Source: Parvularcula sp039818345 (GTDB lineage: Bacteria > Pseudomonadota > Alphaproteobacteria > Caulobacterales > Parvularculaceae). Taken from it: a DNA stretch of 64,000 nucleotides. The stretch lies in the NCBI GenBank assembly GCA_039818345.1, contig JBCBUC010000001.1, positions 62,001 through 126,000 on the forward strand. The letters are read 5' to 3'. Positions within the stretch are counted from its first letter, which is position 1, and each line of letters opens with the position of its first letter. Under the pieces are notes generated by a model. That model did not search any database. It was given only the letters and a program-made list of their open reading frames with translations, and had not been told where the DNA came from. A program made the translations under genes and the position numbers. This document shows, piece by piece, positions 8,775-17,779 of this stretch.

Positions 8775-11410
8775 TCGCTCGCGCCTTCGTCATCAGAAGC
8801 CGCTGCCTTTTTGGTGGCGGCTTTTTTAGTCGTCTTTTTCGTCGACGTTTTCGCGGTTTTTTTCGCCGCTTTTTTTGTCGTTTTCTTCGCTGTCTTCTTC
8901 TTGGCCGCTTTTTTCTTTTTTGCAGCTTTCTTCTTCGTTGGTTTTTTGGCTTCCTTCTCAGCGATCAGCTCGAGTGCCTGTTCGAGCGTGATCTCTTCGG
9001 GCTTGAGGCCATCAGGGATCGTCGCGTTGGTCTTTTGGTGTTTGACGTAAGGGCCATAGCGACCATCATAGACACCAATCATCTCTTCAGTATCAGGATG
9101 GTTACCGAGTTCGCGGGTCGGCTTAGCGGCGGCCCGCCCGCGTCCGCGTGGATTGGCGAGCTTATCAGCAATCAGCGTGACCGCGCGGTTGATACCAACT
9201 TCCCACACCTCATCGACATTCTCGAGGCTCGCATAAGTCTTGCCGTGCTTCACGTAAGGCCCAAAACGGCCAATCGCGGCCTCGATCATTGCGCCGTCCT
9301 CTGGGTGCGGACCGACGTCGCGCGGTAGAGAGAGGAGCATCATCGCCTTGTCAAAGTCGATGTCGGCCACATCCCAACCTTTTGGGATCGAACCGCGTTT
9401 GGGTTTCTCGCCTTCTTCGACCGCTGCCCGCTCAACATAGGGGCCAAATCGGCCGGACTTGAGTGACACCTCAGTCGATGTGTCCGGATCAATGCCAAGG
9501 ACCTTGTCTTCGACCTGCTGCCCCTCAGATTTCCCAAGTTGCCGTGTGTGCTTACAATCGGGGTATCGCGAGCAGCCAATAAAAGCGCCGTACCGCCCAA
9601 CTTTTAATGACAGCTGACCGATGCCGCAGGTGGGACAGAGCCGCGGATCGGAGCCATCTTCTTTGGCCGGGAAAATGTGCGGTCCAAGGCTCTCATTGAG
9701 CGCATCAAGCACTTCGGTGATCCGCAGACCCGTCATGCCATCGATCTTGGCGTGGAACTCCTCCCAAAACCGGGTCAAGAAGGCGCGCCAATTCTCGCGT
9801 CCGCCCGAGATATCATCGAGGGTCGTCTCCATCTGCGCGGTAAAGTCGTACTCGACATATTTGCCGAAAAAGTTCTCAAGGAAGGCCGTAACGATCCGGC
9901 CACGATCTTCTGGAATGAAGCGGTTTTTGTCCATACGGACATAAGATCGGTCTTGCAGCGTCGAGATGATCGATGCGTAGGTCGAGGGACGGCCAATACC
10001 ATTCTCTTCAAGTGCTTTGACCAGGCTCGCTTCGGTGAACCGCGGTGGCGGCTGGGTGAAGTGCTGTTCTGGAAGAACTTTGGAGACATCGGCGGCGGTG
10101 CCTTGGGTAACTTTGGGAAGACGGCCTTCTTTTTCTTCGTCCTCCTCGTCATCTTTTCCTTCTGTATAGACTGCAATGAAGCCTTCAAAGGTAATCACAG
10201 AGCCCGTGGCGCGCAGAGCGATCTTGTCATCGGAGGAACGGATATCGATCGTCGTTTGCTCGAGCTCCGCGCTTGCCATTTGGCACGCCACGGCGCGCCG
10301 CCAGATAAGACGGTAAAGCTTAGCTTCGTCTTCGGCCGCTTTGACATCGTCGGGGTGTTTGGAAAAATCCGTGGGCCGAATGCACTCATGCGCTTCTTGT
10401 GCGTTCTTCTGCTTTGACTTGTACATGCGCGGGCTATCGGGGACAAAACGATCACCGTACCGCGTTTTGATTTCATCGCGGCAGGCCATCACAGCCTCTG
10501 GCGCCATGTCGATGCCGTCGGTCCGCATATAGGTGATCAGGCCCGCCTCATAGAGACGCTGGGCAGCTTGCATTGTACGCTTGGCGGAGAAGCCGATCTT
10601 CCGCGAGGCCTCCTGCTGCATCGTGGAGGTCGTAAACGGCGCGGCAGGATTGCGCTTGGTTGGCTTGGCTTCCACCGAAGCGATCGAGAAATCCGCCGCT
10701 TCAATCAGCCCGCGCGCGCGCGCGCCGTCGGCCTCAGTGGTGAGGGAAAATTTCCCTAGCTTTTCGCCATCGAGATGGGTGAGGCGCGCCGTGAACGGAT
10801 CGCTGTTTGCCGCTACTTGCGCCTCGACGGTCCAAAATTCTTCTGCGGCGAACTTCTCGATGTCGAGTTCACGCTCACAAATCAGGCGAAGCGCCACTGA
10901 CTGAACCCGTCCCGCAGAGCGAGAGCCAGGAAGCTTCCGCCATAGAACCGGAGAAAGGCTAAAGCCGACAAGATAATCGAGCGCGCGGCGGGCAAGATAC
11001 GCATCGACAAGATCCTGGTCGATGACCCGCGGATTGCTGATCGCCTCCTGCACAGCCTTTTTGGTGACCGCATTAAAAGCGACCCGCTGGACGGCTTTGT
11101 CTTTCAGAACCTTCTTTCGTTCGAGGACGTCATATAAGTGCCAAGAGATCGCTTCACCTTCACGATCGGGGTCGGTCGCCAGAATGACACCATCGGCCTT
11201 TTTGATGGCGTCGGTGATTTCTTTCATCCTCGCCTTTGATTTGGTGTCCATGTCCCACACCATCGCAAAGTCGTTTTCTGGATCGACAGAACCATCCTTA
11301 GAAGGAAGATCACGAATATGGCCATACGAGGCCAGGACTTCGTAGTCTGTGCCGAGATATTTGCCGATGGTTTTCGCCTTAGACGGGGACTCAACGATGA
11401 CGACCTGCAT
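8771..11410 (-). CDS. topA: DNA topoisomerase I
   Basis: Type IA topoisomerase, 879 residues, which relaxes negative supercoils and balances gyrase. The Toprim domain opens the protein (MQVVIVESPSKAKTIGKYLG, with DPDREGEAISWH as its acidic motif). The active-site Tyr294 is in ITYMRTDG. A four-cysteine zinc ribbon (CPTCGIG...CSRYPDC) follows near residue 600, then further GRYGPYVKH-type repeats. The last 60 residues are a low-complexity Lys/Ala/Thr tail that probably binds DNA or RNA non-specifically, ending in an acidic SDDEGASD. In many relatives dprA lies upstream; here the upstream neighbour is a small divergent gene. Confidence 0.97.
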   Translation of the reverse strand: MQVVIVESPSKAKTIGKYLGTDYEVLASYGHIRDLPSKDGSVDPENDFAMVWDMDTKSKARMKEITDAIKKADGVILATDPDREGEAISWHLYDVLERKKVLKDKAVQRVAFNAVTKKAVQEAISNPRVIDQDLVDAYLARRALDYLVGFSLSPVLWRKLPGSRSAGRVQSVALRLICERELDIEKFAAEEFWTVEAQVAANSDPFTARLTHLDGEKLGKFSLTTEADGARARGLIEAADFSIASVEAKPTKRNPAAPFTTSTMQQEASRKIGFSAKRTMQAAQRLYEAGLITYMRTDGIDMAPEAVMACRDEIKTRYGDRFVPDSPRMYKSKQKNAQEAHECIRPTDFSKHPDDVKAAEDEAKLYRLIWRRAVACQMASAELEQTTIDIRSSDDKIALRATGSVITFEGFIAVYTEGKDDEEDEEKEGRLPKVTQGTAADVSKVLPEQHFTQPPPRFTEASLVKALEENGIGRPSTYASIISTLQDRSYVRMDKNRFIPEDRGRIVTAFLENFFGKYVEYDFTAQMETTLDDISGGRENWRAFLTRFWEEFHAKIDGMTGLRITEVLDALNESLGPHIFPAKEDGSDPRLCPTCGIGQLSLKVGRYGAFIGCSRYPDCKHTRQLGKSEGQQVEDKVLGIDPDTSTEVSLKSGRFGPYVERAAVEEGEKPKRGSIPKGWDVADIDFDKAMMLLSLPRDVGPHPEDGAMIEAAIGRFGPYVKHGKTYASLENVDEVWEVGINRAVTLIADKLANPRGRGRAAAKPTRELGNHPDTEEMIGVYDGRYGPYVKHQKTNATIPDGLKPEEITLEQALELIAEKEAKKPTKKKAAKKKKAAKKKTAKKTTKKAAKKTAKTSTKKTTKKAATKKAAASDDEGASD

Positions 11411-11537
11411 GGGGGAAGGGGGCCTTTCGGGATCGGCAGAATGCGCGGGAAGGTGGTTGCGAGTGGTGATCGTGTCAACGCGTAGAGGTTATTTCTTCGT
11501 TTTTTCGTGCAAACTTGAAGTTGCTGTACCGAAATAA

Positions 11538-11553
11538 ACAACCTATAGGTTGT
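11538..11553. promoter_or_regulatory. 16-bp perfect palindrome, candidate operator
   Basis: ACAACCTATAGGTTGT is a perfect inverted repeat with no spacer, lying 27 bases before the start of the 81-residue gene at 11580 and about 130 bases before topA on the other strand. A dimeric regulator could bind here. The small gene downstream looks like a DNA-binding protein, so autoregulation is one reading. No family-specific consensus is claimed. Confidence 0.45.
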
Positions 11554-11579
11554 AATGTGTCGTTTTCGAAGGGGCGGCG

Positions 11580-11825
11580 ATGTCGAGTGAAGTGAATATG
11601 AGTGAATGTGATAGAGTTCGCGTGGTGGTGAGTCCGGCGCTCCATCATCTTATCCGACTTGAGTCTTACTTTAGGCTGCACGAGTTCGAAACGGTGAGTG
11701 CGCATTTAGAAGCAGCTTTGGCTGAAATAGAACGAATAATGGTCAGCGACGGCGCGAGCGTGGGTGGCAGCGATGATGTTCTCGTTGAAGCCGATCAGGA
11801 TCGATCGCTGTATAGCGCTGGGTAG
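11580..11825 (+). CDS. Small putative ribbon-helix-helix-like protein
   Basis: An 81-residue frame with GGGGCGGCG just ahead of its ATG. Residues 10-53 (starting RVRVVVSPALHHLIRL) resemble a short strand followed by two helices, the layout of ribbon-helix-helix repressors; the second helix would be ETVSAHLEAALAEIERIM. The last 27 residues are read antisense to the 3' end of xerC, and their composition (GGSDDVLVEADQDRS) is less convincing. A 16-bp palindrome lies just upstream. It may be a real small regulator or a chance frame; the upstream AT-rich spacing and palindrome tilt towards real. Confidence 0.5.
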   Translation: MSSEVNMSECDRVRVVVSPALHHLIRLESYFRLHEFETVSAHLEAALAEIERIMVSDGASVGGSDDVLVEADQDRSLYSAG

Positions 11826-12681
11826 AGGCCAGCGACGCGTGTCCCAGCAATTCTTGGATCACGCGGAGATCGGCCCCTGAGGCCAAAAGCTCCGTTGCGA
11901 AAGCATGGCGAAGCGCGTGGGGGGTCGCTGAATCGGGCAGGCCGAGCTGTTGGCGCAGACGACGCATCCGCGCCTGGGCCACAGAGGGCGACAAGCGTTT
12001 GCCGCGAACGCCGATGAATAAGGGTGAATCACCGTCATCGTTCGGTGCCATGCCCGCATCACACCGCGCGGTTTGGTAGCGCCGGATCGCTGCCGATACT
12101 TCAGGCAATAAAGGCACGTCCCGCGTTTTGCCGCCTTTGCCATAGATCCTGAGAAGACCCTCTGGTCCATCTGCTGAAAGAGACAGGGCTTCGCTGATCC
12201 GCAGGCCGGCACCGTAGAGCAGGGTGAAAAGAGCAGCATCACGGGCTGTGACCCAGCTGGGATCGCCATTGCCATGGGACGAGGCCGCGATCAAAGCATC
12301 GGCATCCGGTGCGCTAATTGGTCGAGGAAGCACGGCTCGCCGTTTCGGCGATTTAAGCGCAGACAGCGCCGCAGACGATAAGACGTCACGGCGGTCCCAA
12401 TACCGAAAGAAGCTCCGCAGTGCTGATAAATCGAGCCGCAGCGTCGCTGGATCGACCCCATCACGGTGACGCCAGGCAAGGAAAGCGCGGAAATCGCGCG
12501 TTTTGAGCGCGTTCAAACCGTCTGCATTGAGGACGCTTTCGGTATGGCTTTGAAGAAAGGCGTTAAAGCGCTGCAAAGCAGCTTCATAATTTCGGATCGT
12601 GTGCGCGCTCGCGCGCCGTTCCACACGCAAGGCCTCAAGAAATCCGGATTGAAGGTCGTTAAGAGTGAAAGAGGAGGTCAC
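11743..12681 (-). CDS. xerC: Tyrosine recombinase XerC-like
   Basis: A 312-residue site-specific recombinase of the XerC/XerD type, which resolves chromosome dimers at dif near the terminus. The N-terminal SAM-like DNA-binding domain holds RRASAHTIRNYEAALQRF. The catalytic set is complete: Arg in GLRISEAL, Lys in GKGGKTRDVPL, His-x-x-Arg in HALRHAFAT, His in LLGHASL and nucleophile Tyr in TQRYTAID. XerC rather than XerD is favoured by overall look and by the common position near topA-region genes, but this is not certain. The start overlaps the stop of the upstream lipoprotein gene (ATGA). Confidence 0.93.
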   Translation of the reverse strand: MTSSFTLNDLQSGFLEALRVERRASAHTIRNYEAALQRFNAFLQSHTESVLNADGLNALKTRDFRAFLAWRHRDGVDPATLRLDLSALRSFFRYWDRRDVLSSAALSALKSPKRRAVLPRPISAPDADALIAASSHGNGDPSWVTARDAALFTLLYGAGLRISEALSLSADGPEGLLRIYGKGGKTRDVPLLPEVSAAIRRYQTARCDAGMAPNDDGDSPLFIGVRGKRLSPSVAQARMRRLRQQLGLPDSATPHALRHAFATELLASGADLRVIQELLGHASLASTQRYTAIDPDRLQREHHRCHPRSRRR

Positions 12682-12950
12682 TCATCCGAGCTGGCGTATT
12701 GATCCTTAACCTCGGGTGAATCGTCTGGTTCGATGTCGCCTTCCCATACCCATTCTTCGGACCAATGAGCGCCGCTTTCGGTGCGGACGATCTCTCCACC
12801 CTCGCCGGGAACAGGTCGGCCTGTGGCGCGGAGTGCCGCATTATTGATGCCTGACATCGACGTGCCCGCCGCCCGTGTGATGGCTTCTCCGGTGGATGCA
12901 CAGCTGCACAATGAAAGTGCTGCGGCGCACAATAAAAAGGCGCGTTTCAC
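12678..12950 (-). CDS. Small lipoprotein, unknown function
   Basis: A 90-residue protein with a signal peptide ending in a lipobox (MKRAFLLCAAALSLCSC, cysteine 17), so it should be lipidated and anchored in the membrane. The mature part is hydrophilic and acidic (HWSEEWVWEGDIEPDDSPE) with no family recognised. Its stop overlaps the xerC start in an ATGA, so both are probably expressed together. The 79 bases between it and the VWA gene hold no clear feature. Confidence 0.85.
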   Translation of the reverse strand: MKRAFLLCAAALSLCSCASTGEAITRAAGTSMSGINNAALRATGRPVPGEGGEIVRTESGAHWSEEWVWEGDIEPDDSPEVKDQYASSDE

Positions 12951-13029
12951 GAAGAAAACCCCTGCAAACTTCGTAGGGTATACGATGCCTCAAAATGACG
13001 ACGCTGTCACCCTTTCGTCATGGACTTGC

Positions 13030-15147
13030 CTAATTTGGGTTAGGGACTGGCCCTGTTCTTAGCGTTCCCATGACGCGCTTCAGTGAGGGCAGGCGCCCAC
13101 TTTCGACCAACCAAGCCATGGTTAAAACCCCCCCGGCCAGCAGGGCAAAAAGCCAGCGCGGTGCAACCGCGCTTGAACTTTCCGACAAGATCGTGCGGGC
13201 GTTTCTTGGCACATAGCCAAGCCAGGCACGGCCAAACTTGTTTGATCGTCCGGGACGAACAGAACGCACCAAAGCCCCCTCGGCATCGGCCGACCTCCAG
13301 GCAAATAAGGCACCTCCTGAATTTTGCGACGCCGGGCGTAAACGCTCTTCGTTTAAGGTGACTTCGGTTAGTTCTTGCGAGGGTTTGAGCGAGCGAAGCG
13401 CGGCCGCTCTTAAAACGTCACCACTGCTTGTGGTGGTTTCGACGCTGACGCGGCTCGCGCTCACATCATCACGTTGACCAAGAAAAACACCGTCGCCTTG
13501 AGGCTCGAGGATCATCGTTTCGGGCGCTTCACCATCAAGCGTGATCCTGACCGGACCGACCTCTCCGGAGAGGGAGCGCCGGCTAATCGCAAGGCGTCCA
13601 CTTTCTGAGAGTGAAGCCGACAGCGCCTCCTCTTCGAGTTCGGGCTCCGCCATCAGCCAGTGGACCAGTCGGCGCAGAAACTCTCGGTGGGGACCGCCGC
13701 CGTCGAACCCGCGGGCCCAAAGCCAGAGGTGATCCGACAACATTATGGCGATCCGACCTTCACCCACCCGGTCGGTGATCAACAGCGGCGCGTTGTCTCC
13801 CGCGGTCATCAACACATCACCGCGCCGGACATCGGCGGGGATATGACGCAACCAGCGCCCCCAATCGTCACGCCCTTCGAGCGATGCCGTCACCGGATGA
13901 CGTTGGCCGAGCGCCGACACCTGCGGCACAAAGGCACGTTCGGCCGCGCGTCCCATCGCACCGATCGGGAGGACCCGCGCCAAGGTGGCTTGAGCCACAA
14001 GGCTTCCCTCACCGGACAATTCAGGTCCCGCGGCAATCAAGAGCGCACCGCCGCGTTCAACATAACGCGTGACTGCAGCGAGCTCCGACGCTGAAATAAC
14101 GTTACGATACGTATACCGATCGAAGATGACGACATTGAAATGCTCGAGCTTGTCTCTGAAAAGTTCGCGGCTTGGGAACTCAATGAGATTGAGTTCCGCG
14201 CGGGATGCAGTGACCTGTTTTGAGCTGGGCTTCAAAATCGTGAAATGGACAAGGTCGACCGCCGGGTCGGATTTTAAGACATTGCGCCAGACCCGCTCGC
14301 CTGCATGAGGCTCTCCTGAGATAAGCAGCACACGGAGACGATCGCGAATAACGTTCACACCGACCGAAACAGTATTGTTGCGCAGCGTCAACTCGCCGTC
14401 AGTTTGCGGCACGTCAATTTCGATCACCCGGGTACCAGGACGTTCGATGGGGACAGAGAACACGCCTGGCTCACCGGGGCGCACCATCAGGTTGGAGAGA
14501 CGCTCTCCGTCAACGGACAAAAATGCGGGTACCGGTTCGGTCGATCCCCGTTGATCGACGACAAACCTGAAGCTCAACTCATCACCGACGATCCCAAAAC
14601 GAGGCGCTGATAAAAAGCGCACGGAGCGATCACGTTCTGTGTTCGCGTCGCCCAATAGGATTGTGTGAAGCGGGACTGGCAGCTCGCTGGCGATCGCCGA
14701 GTCGGCGCCGCTCACTTGCCCATCAGTGAGCACGAAAATGGCTGCGAGCTGATCGCGGTCGGCTGCGCCGAGCCCGCTCGAAAGACCAGCTGCCAGATCG
14801 GAGGCTTCGCCGTCACCAAATCCCGTCTCGATAACGTCCAAGCCAGCGTCCTTCAGCCGAGCCCGGAGCTTTGCTGCGGCTGCCGCTGCGATCTCTGGCC
14901 GGTCCCCTAAGCGTGCGCTTGCGCTTTGATCGATCAACACGAGGGCTTGATCAGGCAGGGGATCGAAGGTTTGCTCCGTGGTCACAGGACCCAGAAGGAA
15001 CAGGCATAGCGTTGTGGCTGTCAGCAACCGGAACAACGCACCAACTTTTGAGCTGACCGCCCGAACGCCGGCCGCAATCACCACAATCACGCCGATCAGT
15101 GCAATCAGCGGAATGGGCACAAGAGGATCCCATTCAAGGCCCATCAT
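13030..15147 (-). CDS. Membrane protein with VWA-like and glutamine-amidotransferase-like domains
   Basis: 705 residues. Two membrane segments lie within residues 10-60, then a von Willebrand A-like region with the MIDAS motif DQSAS (ALVLIDQSASARLGD) and the FVLTDGQVSG strand. A class-I amidotransferase-like segment (VVIFDRYTYRNVISASEL, then RGGALLIAAGPELSGEG) follows, with a C-terminal membrane helix (WLFALLAGGVLTMAWLVESG). It is the last gene of the MoxR/DUF58/DUF4159 operon and overlaps the preceding gene by 14 bases. Such proteins are thought to help MoxR ATPases assemble or load metal-dependent or envelope complexes, but the client here is unknown. Confidence 0.9.
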   Translation of the reverse strand: MMGLEWDPLVPIPLIALIGVIVVIAAGVRAVSSKVGALFRLLTATTLCLFLLGPVTTEQTFDPLPDQALVLIDQSASARLGDRPEIAAAAAAKLRARLKDAGLDVIETGFGDGEASDLAAGLSSGLGAADRDQLAAIFVLTDGQVSGADSAIASELPVPLHTILLGDANTERDRSVRFLSAPRFGIVGDELSFRFVVDQRGSTEPVPAFLSVDGERLSNLMVRPGEPGVFSVPIERPGTRVIEIDVPQTDGELTLRNNTVSVGVNVIRDRLRVLLISGEPHAGERVWRNVLKSDPAVDLVHFTILKPSSKQVTASRAELNLIEFPSRELFRDKLEHFNVVIFDRYTYRNVISASELAAVTRYVERGGALLIAAGPELSGEGSLVAQATLARVLPIGAMGRAAERAFVPQVSALGQRHPVTASLEGRDDWGRWLRHIPADVRRGDVLMTAGDNAPLLITDRVGEGRIAIMLSDHLWLWARGFDGGGPHREFLRRLVHWLMAEPELEEEALSASLSESGRLAISRRSLSGEVGPVRITLDGEAPETMILEPQGDGVFLGQRDDVSASRVSVETTTSSGDVLRAAALRSLKPSQELTEVTLNEERLRPASQNSGGALFAWRSADAEGALVRSVRPGRSNKFGRAWLGYVPRNARTILSESSSAVAPRWLFALLAGGVLTMAWLVESGRLPSLKRVMGTLRTGPVPNPN

Positions 15148-17776
15148 AAAGCTTTTCCCTTAAATCTTGCGGGTTGCCGAGGCGGTCGAGCATTGACTGG
15201 ACGTCGGCTTGGTCGGCCTTGTAATTGCCGGTAACGGCCACCATTGCCATATTGATCCCTGAACGGAAAGCGAGTTCGCGGCGCCTTTCACCCCCAGGAC
15301 CAGCTGGCCTCAAAGCATAACCGCGTTCATCCAGCGCCCAGGCTGATGCCCAGTCCCGCCCGCCAATAATCAGTGAGGGAACACCGTCGCGGCGCTGATC
15401 AAGGGCGCCGGTCGTTTCGACCCAAACCTGTCCCCCCGTTGAGCGGCCTTCGAGATCACCTAGGCGGTAGAATGAAAAAAGCAGAACACTGTTGGCGCCA
15501 AGGGGTTCAAGCGGCGGCGCATCGAACCTGGCCAAGATATCGCCGAGACCTCCCTCGCCAAGACCTGGTCTTACCACATTCAGTGTGTCGATGATCAAGA
15601 GCCCCCCGCCGGCCATAAACTCTTCGAGCCGCTGAAGCGCGCTGTCCGAGAGCGGTTCCTGGTTCGGATGCACCGGCCAATAAAGAAGAGGGTAGACGGA
15701 GAGTTCGTCGCGATCAGGGTCAACACCTTGCGGCGGCGCGGGTTCTAAAGCGGTGCGTAAAGTCGCTTGTACGGAAAGGCCGCGCAGTCCAGCTTCGCTC
15801 AGGGCATCCACCTCACGATCACCGGTCTTGATATAACCAAAGCGAATATCGAGCGCTGCGTCTTTTGCGAGGGTCGGTAGCGGCGGCCTTAATTGTGCGT
15901 CAGCGGATGACATCAATAAAGGGCTTAAGGTGATGGCCATGATCGCTGCTGTCACGGGCATCAGGCGGCCACCCGTCATGGTGAGGAAAGCATCCGCTGA
16001 CAGAAGGATGATTGCGAGGATGAGGAGAAGCGGACCGAGATCTGTTTGCGTGTCTTCGGTGACCCCCAAAAGGCGAGCGCCGCGGGGCAGTGTTTGCGGG
16101 GTCAGTCCACGGAGTGGTGCCGTGCCGCTATAGGCGTTGACGGCGAGTTCTTTGGTCGCCGAGCCATAAAGCCCCGGTGCAGGTTCTTCATCGGCGCGCC
16201 ATGGCTCCGTACCAAGCGGAGCATCCACCACCGCACCGAACCCGGTGAGGAGCTTGGTTGCGGGAAGCGTATCATCAGCCCCGGGGGCAGGTTGATCCAG
16301 CGCTGTTTCGGCTAAGGCCGCAAGCCGCTGCATGAACTGGGCAAAAAGCCCCGAAATCGGAAAATCCGACCACGTGGGAACCGCGCTCACGTGAACCAGT
16401 ACGACGAGCCCGTCGCCTTGACGACGCGCGGTCACAAGCGGTGTGCCATCAGCCAACGTGATCCAAACATCAGGGGTCGATCCCGGTGACGTGAGGATTT
16501 GGCGCCGCACCGCGATCTCTTCAGTCAGCGCAAGATCGGCAAGCGGACTTGATGGCTCAATGCGCGCAACGCGTTGGGGCTCTGCCCAGGTCAACGCGCC
16601 GCCAAGCGCCCGTTCGCCGCCTAAGACAGGAGCCGGCAACAGGGGATCCCGGCTCGCGCTGCCGCCTGATACCAAACGCGGCCCAGCAAAGCGGAGCAAG
16701 ATACCCCCCTGATCGACATAGCGTTCAAGTCCCACGCGATCTTGGTTCCGTAAGGTCCCGATATCGTCGAGGATCATCATCCCGGGCTCTTCGATCAAGA
16801 GCTCATCGATTGAGCCTTCAAGAAGCTCCGCACGCGGCTCGAGTGCACGGGTGAGATAGAACCCGCCTTCGCGCAAGCTATCATTTCCACGCGCCGCAAT
16901 GCCAACCAGGGTCCGGCGCGCGCTTGCGCCAAGAAGTTCAACCGCGCCAGCGCTCCTGACGCCATCAATCTCAAAGCGGACGACTTGATTGCGCAGCGCC
17001 AAAGGAAGCCGGAAGGAAAGGTCAACCGCCGTCTCGCCAGGTTCGAGGACGGCCGTTTCGCTCGACAAAGCACGACCATCTGCACCAACGGCGGACACTT
17101 GCCAGCGCCCCGAGCCCTCATCATCGCTCCGGATGAAAGGGACTGTCAGCGCATCGGCGGTCACAACGACCCGCCCGAGGGCGACTGTGGCGGCTGGAGG
17201 AAGAGACACCTCCGCCCGCCGCAGCATTGCCGTTTCGTCACCGGTGATGAGGCCTCCTGCGATATAGACGAGCCGTTCAGCCTCCTGAAGGAATTGAGGA
17301 TCGACGCTTCCTTCGACAGGCAAGGTCGGCTGCGGCTCCCATCGCTCGAGCATCCGCATCGCTTCGTTGGGTGAGAGATCAGACGTCACTGCGCCATCGG
17401 ATCGGCGAACCAGCGTCACTGGCCCAGCACTGTTGTTGAGGACGGCGCGTGCTGTGTTTTGCCGATCGGCCCAGTGCGCCGCCGCGTCCCAGCCATCATC
17501 AAAAAGCAAGGTCGTGGGGCCTTGGGTCTGTTCTGGTTCGTCACCGATAAGTGGTCCAGCCAACCCAAGAATAAGGGCCGCCGCGGCCAGCATACGGACG
17601 ATCAAAAGAAGAAGGGGTGTATGAACAGGCTGGCTTTTCCGTGTGGAGAGGCCTTGCAGGAAATACATGCCGCCAAAAACCTCACGGCGCGGCGCGGGAG
17701 GAACAGCGCGCAGCAGCCAATAGAGAGCAGGCAATGCCAGCAGACCCGTGAGAACAAAAGGATTAGCAAAACCCAT
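15134..17776 (-). CDS. BatA-like / DUF4159 membrane protein
   Basis: 880 residues. The N-terminus is the aerotolerance BatA-type module: MGFANPFVLTGLLALPALYWLLR, then a second membrane segment near residues 55-75. The middle is periplasmic, with an amidotransferase-like strand set. A membrane pair near residues 590-640 (LGPLLLILAIILLSADAFLT) precedes the C-terminal DUF4159 domain (LDIRFGYIKTGDREVDALSEAG, and GGGLLIIDTLN). The combination of BatA-N and DUF4159 in one chain is typical of alphaproteobacterial MoxR operons. GAGGA precedes the ATG by a few bases, and the DUF58 gene ends three bases upstream. Confidence 0.93.
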   Translation of the reverse strand: MGFANPFVLTGLLALPALYWLLRAVPPAPRREVFGGMYFLQGLSTRKSQPVHTPLLLLIVRMLAAAALILGLAGPLIGDEPEQTQGPTTLLFDDGWDAAAHWADRQNTARAVLNNSAGPVTLVRRSDGAVTSDLSPNEAMRMLERWEPQPTLPVEGSVDPQFLQEAERLVYIAGGLITGDETAMLRRAEVSLPPAATVALGRVVVTADALTVPFIRSDDEGSGRWQVSAVGADGRALSSETAVLEPGETAVDLSFRLPLALRNQVVRFEIDGVRSAGAVELLGASARRTLVGIAARGNDSLREGGFYLTRALEPRAELLEGSIDELLIEEPGMMILDDIGTLRNQDRVGLERYVDQGGILLRFAGPRLVSGGSASRDPLLPAPVLGGERALGGALTWAEPQRVARIEPSSPLADLALTEEIAVRRQILTSPGSTPDVWITLADGTPLVTARRQGDGLVVLVHVSAVPTWSDFPISGLFAQFMQRLAALAETALDQPAPGADDTLPATKLLTGFGAVVDAPLGTEPWRADEEPAPGLYGSATKELAVNAYSGTAPLRGLTPQTLPRGARLLGVTEDTQTDLGPLLLILAIILLSADAFLTMTGGRLMPVTAAIMAITLSPLLMSSADAQLRPPLPTLAKDAALDIRFGYIKTGDREVDALSEAGLRGLSVQATLRTALEPAPPQGVDPDRDELSVYPLLYWPVHPNQEPLSDSALQRLEEFMAGGGLLIIDTLNVVRPGLGEGGLGDILARFDAPPLEPLGANSVLLFSFYRLGDLEGRSTGGQVWVETTGALDQRRDGVPSLIIGGRDWASAWALDERGYALRPAGPGGERRRELAFRSGINMAMVAVTGNYKADQADVQSMLDRLGNPQDLREKLYDGP

Positions 17777-17779
17777 CGG

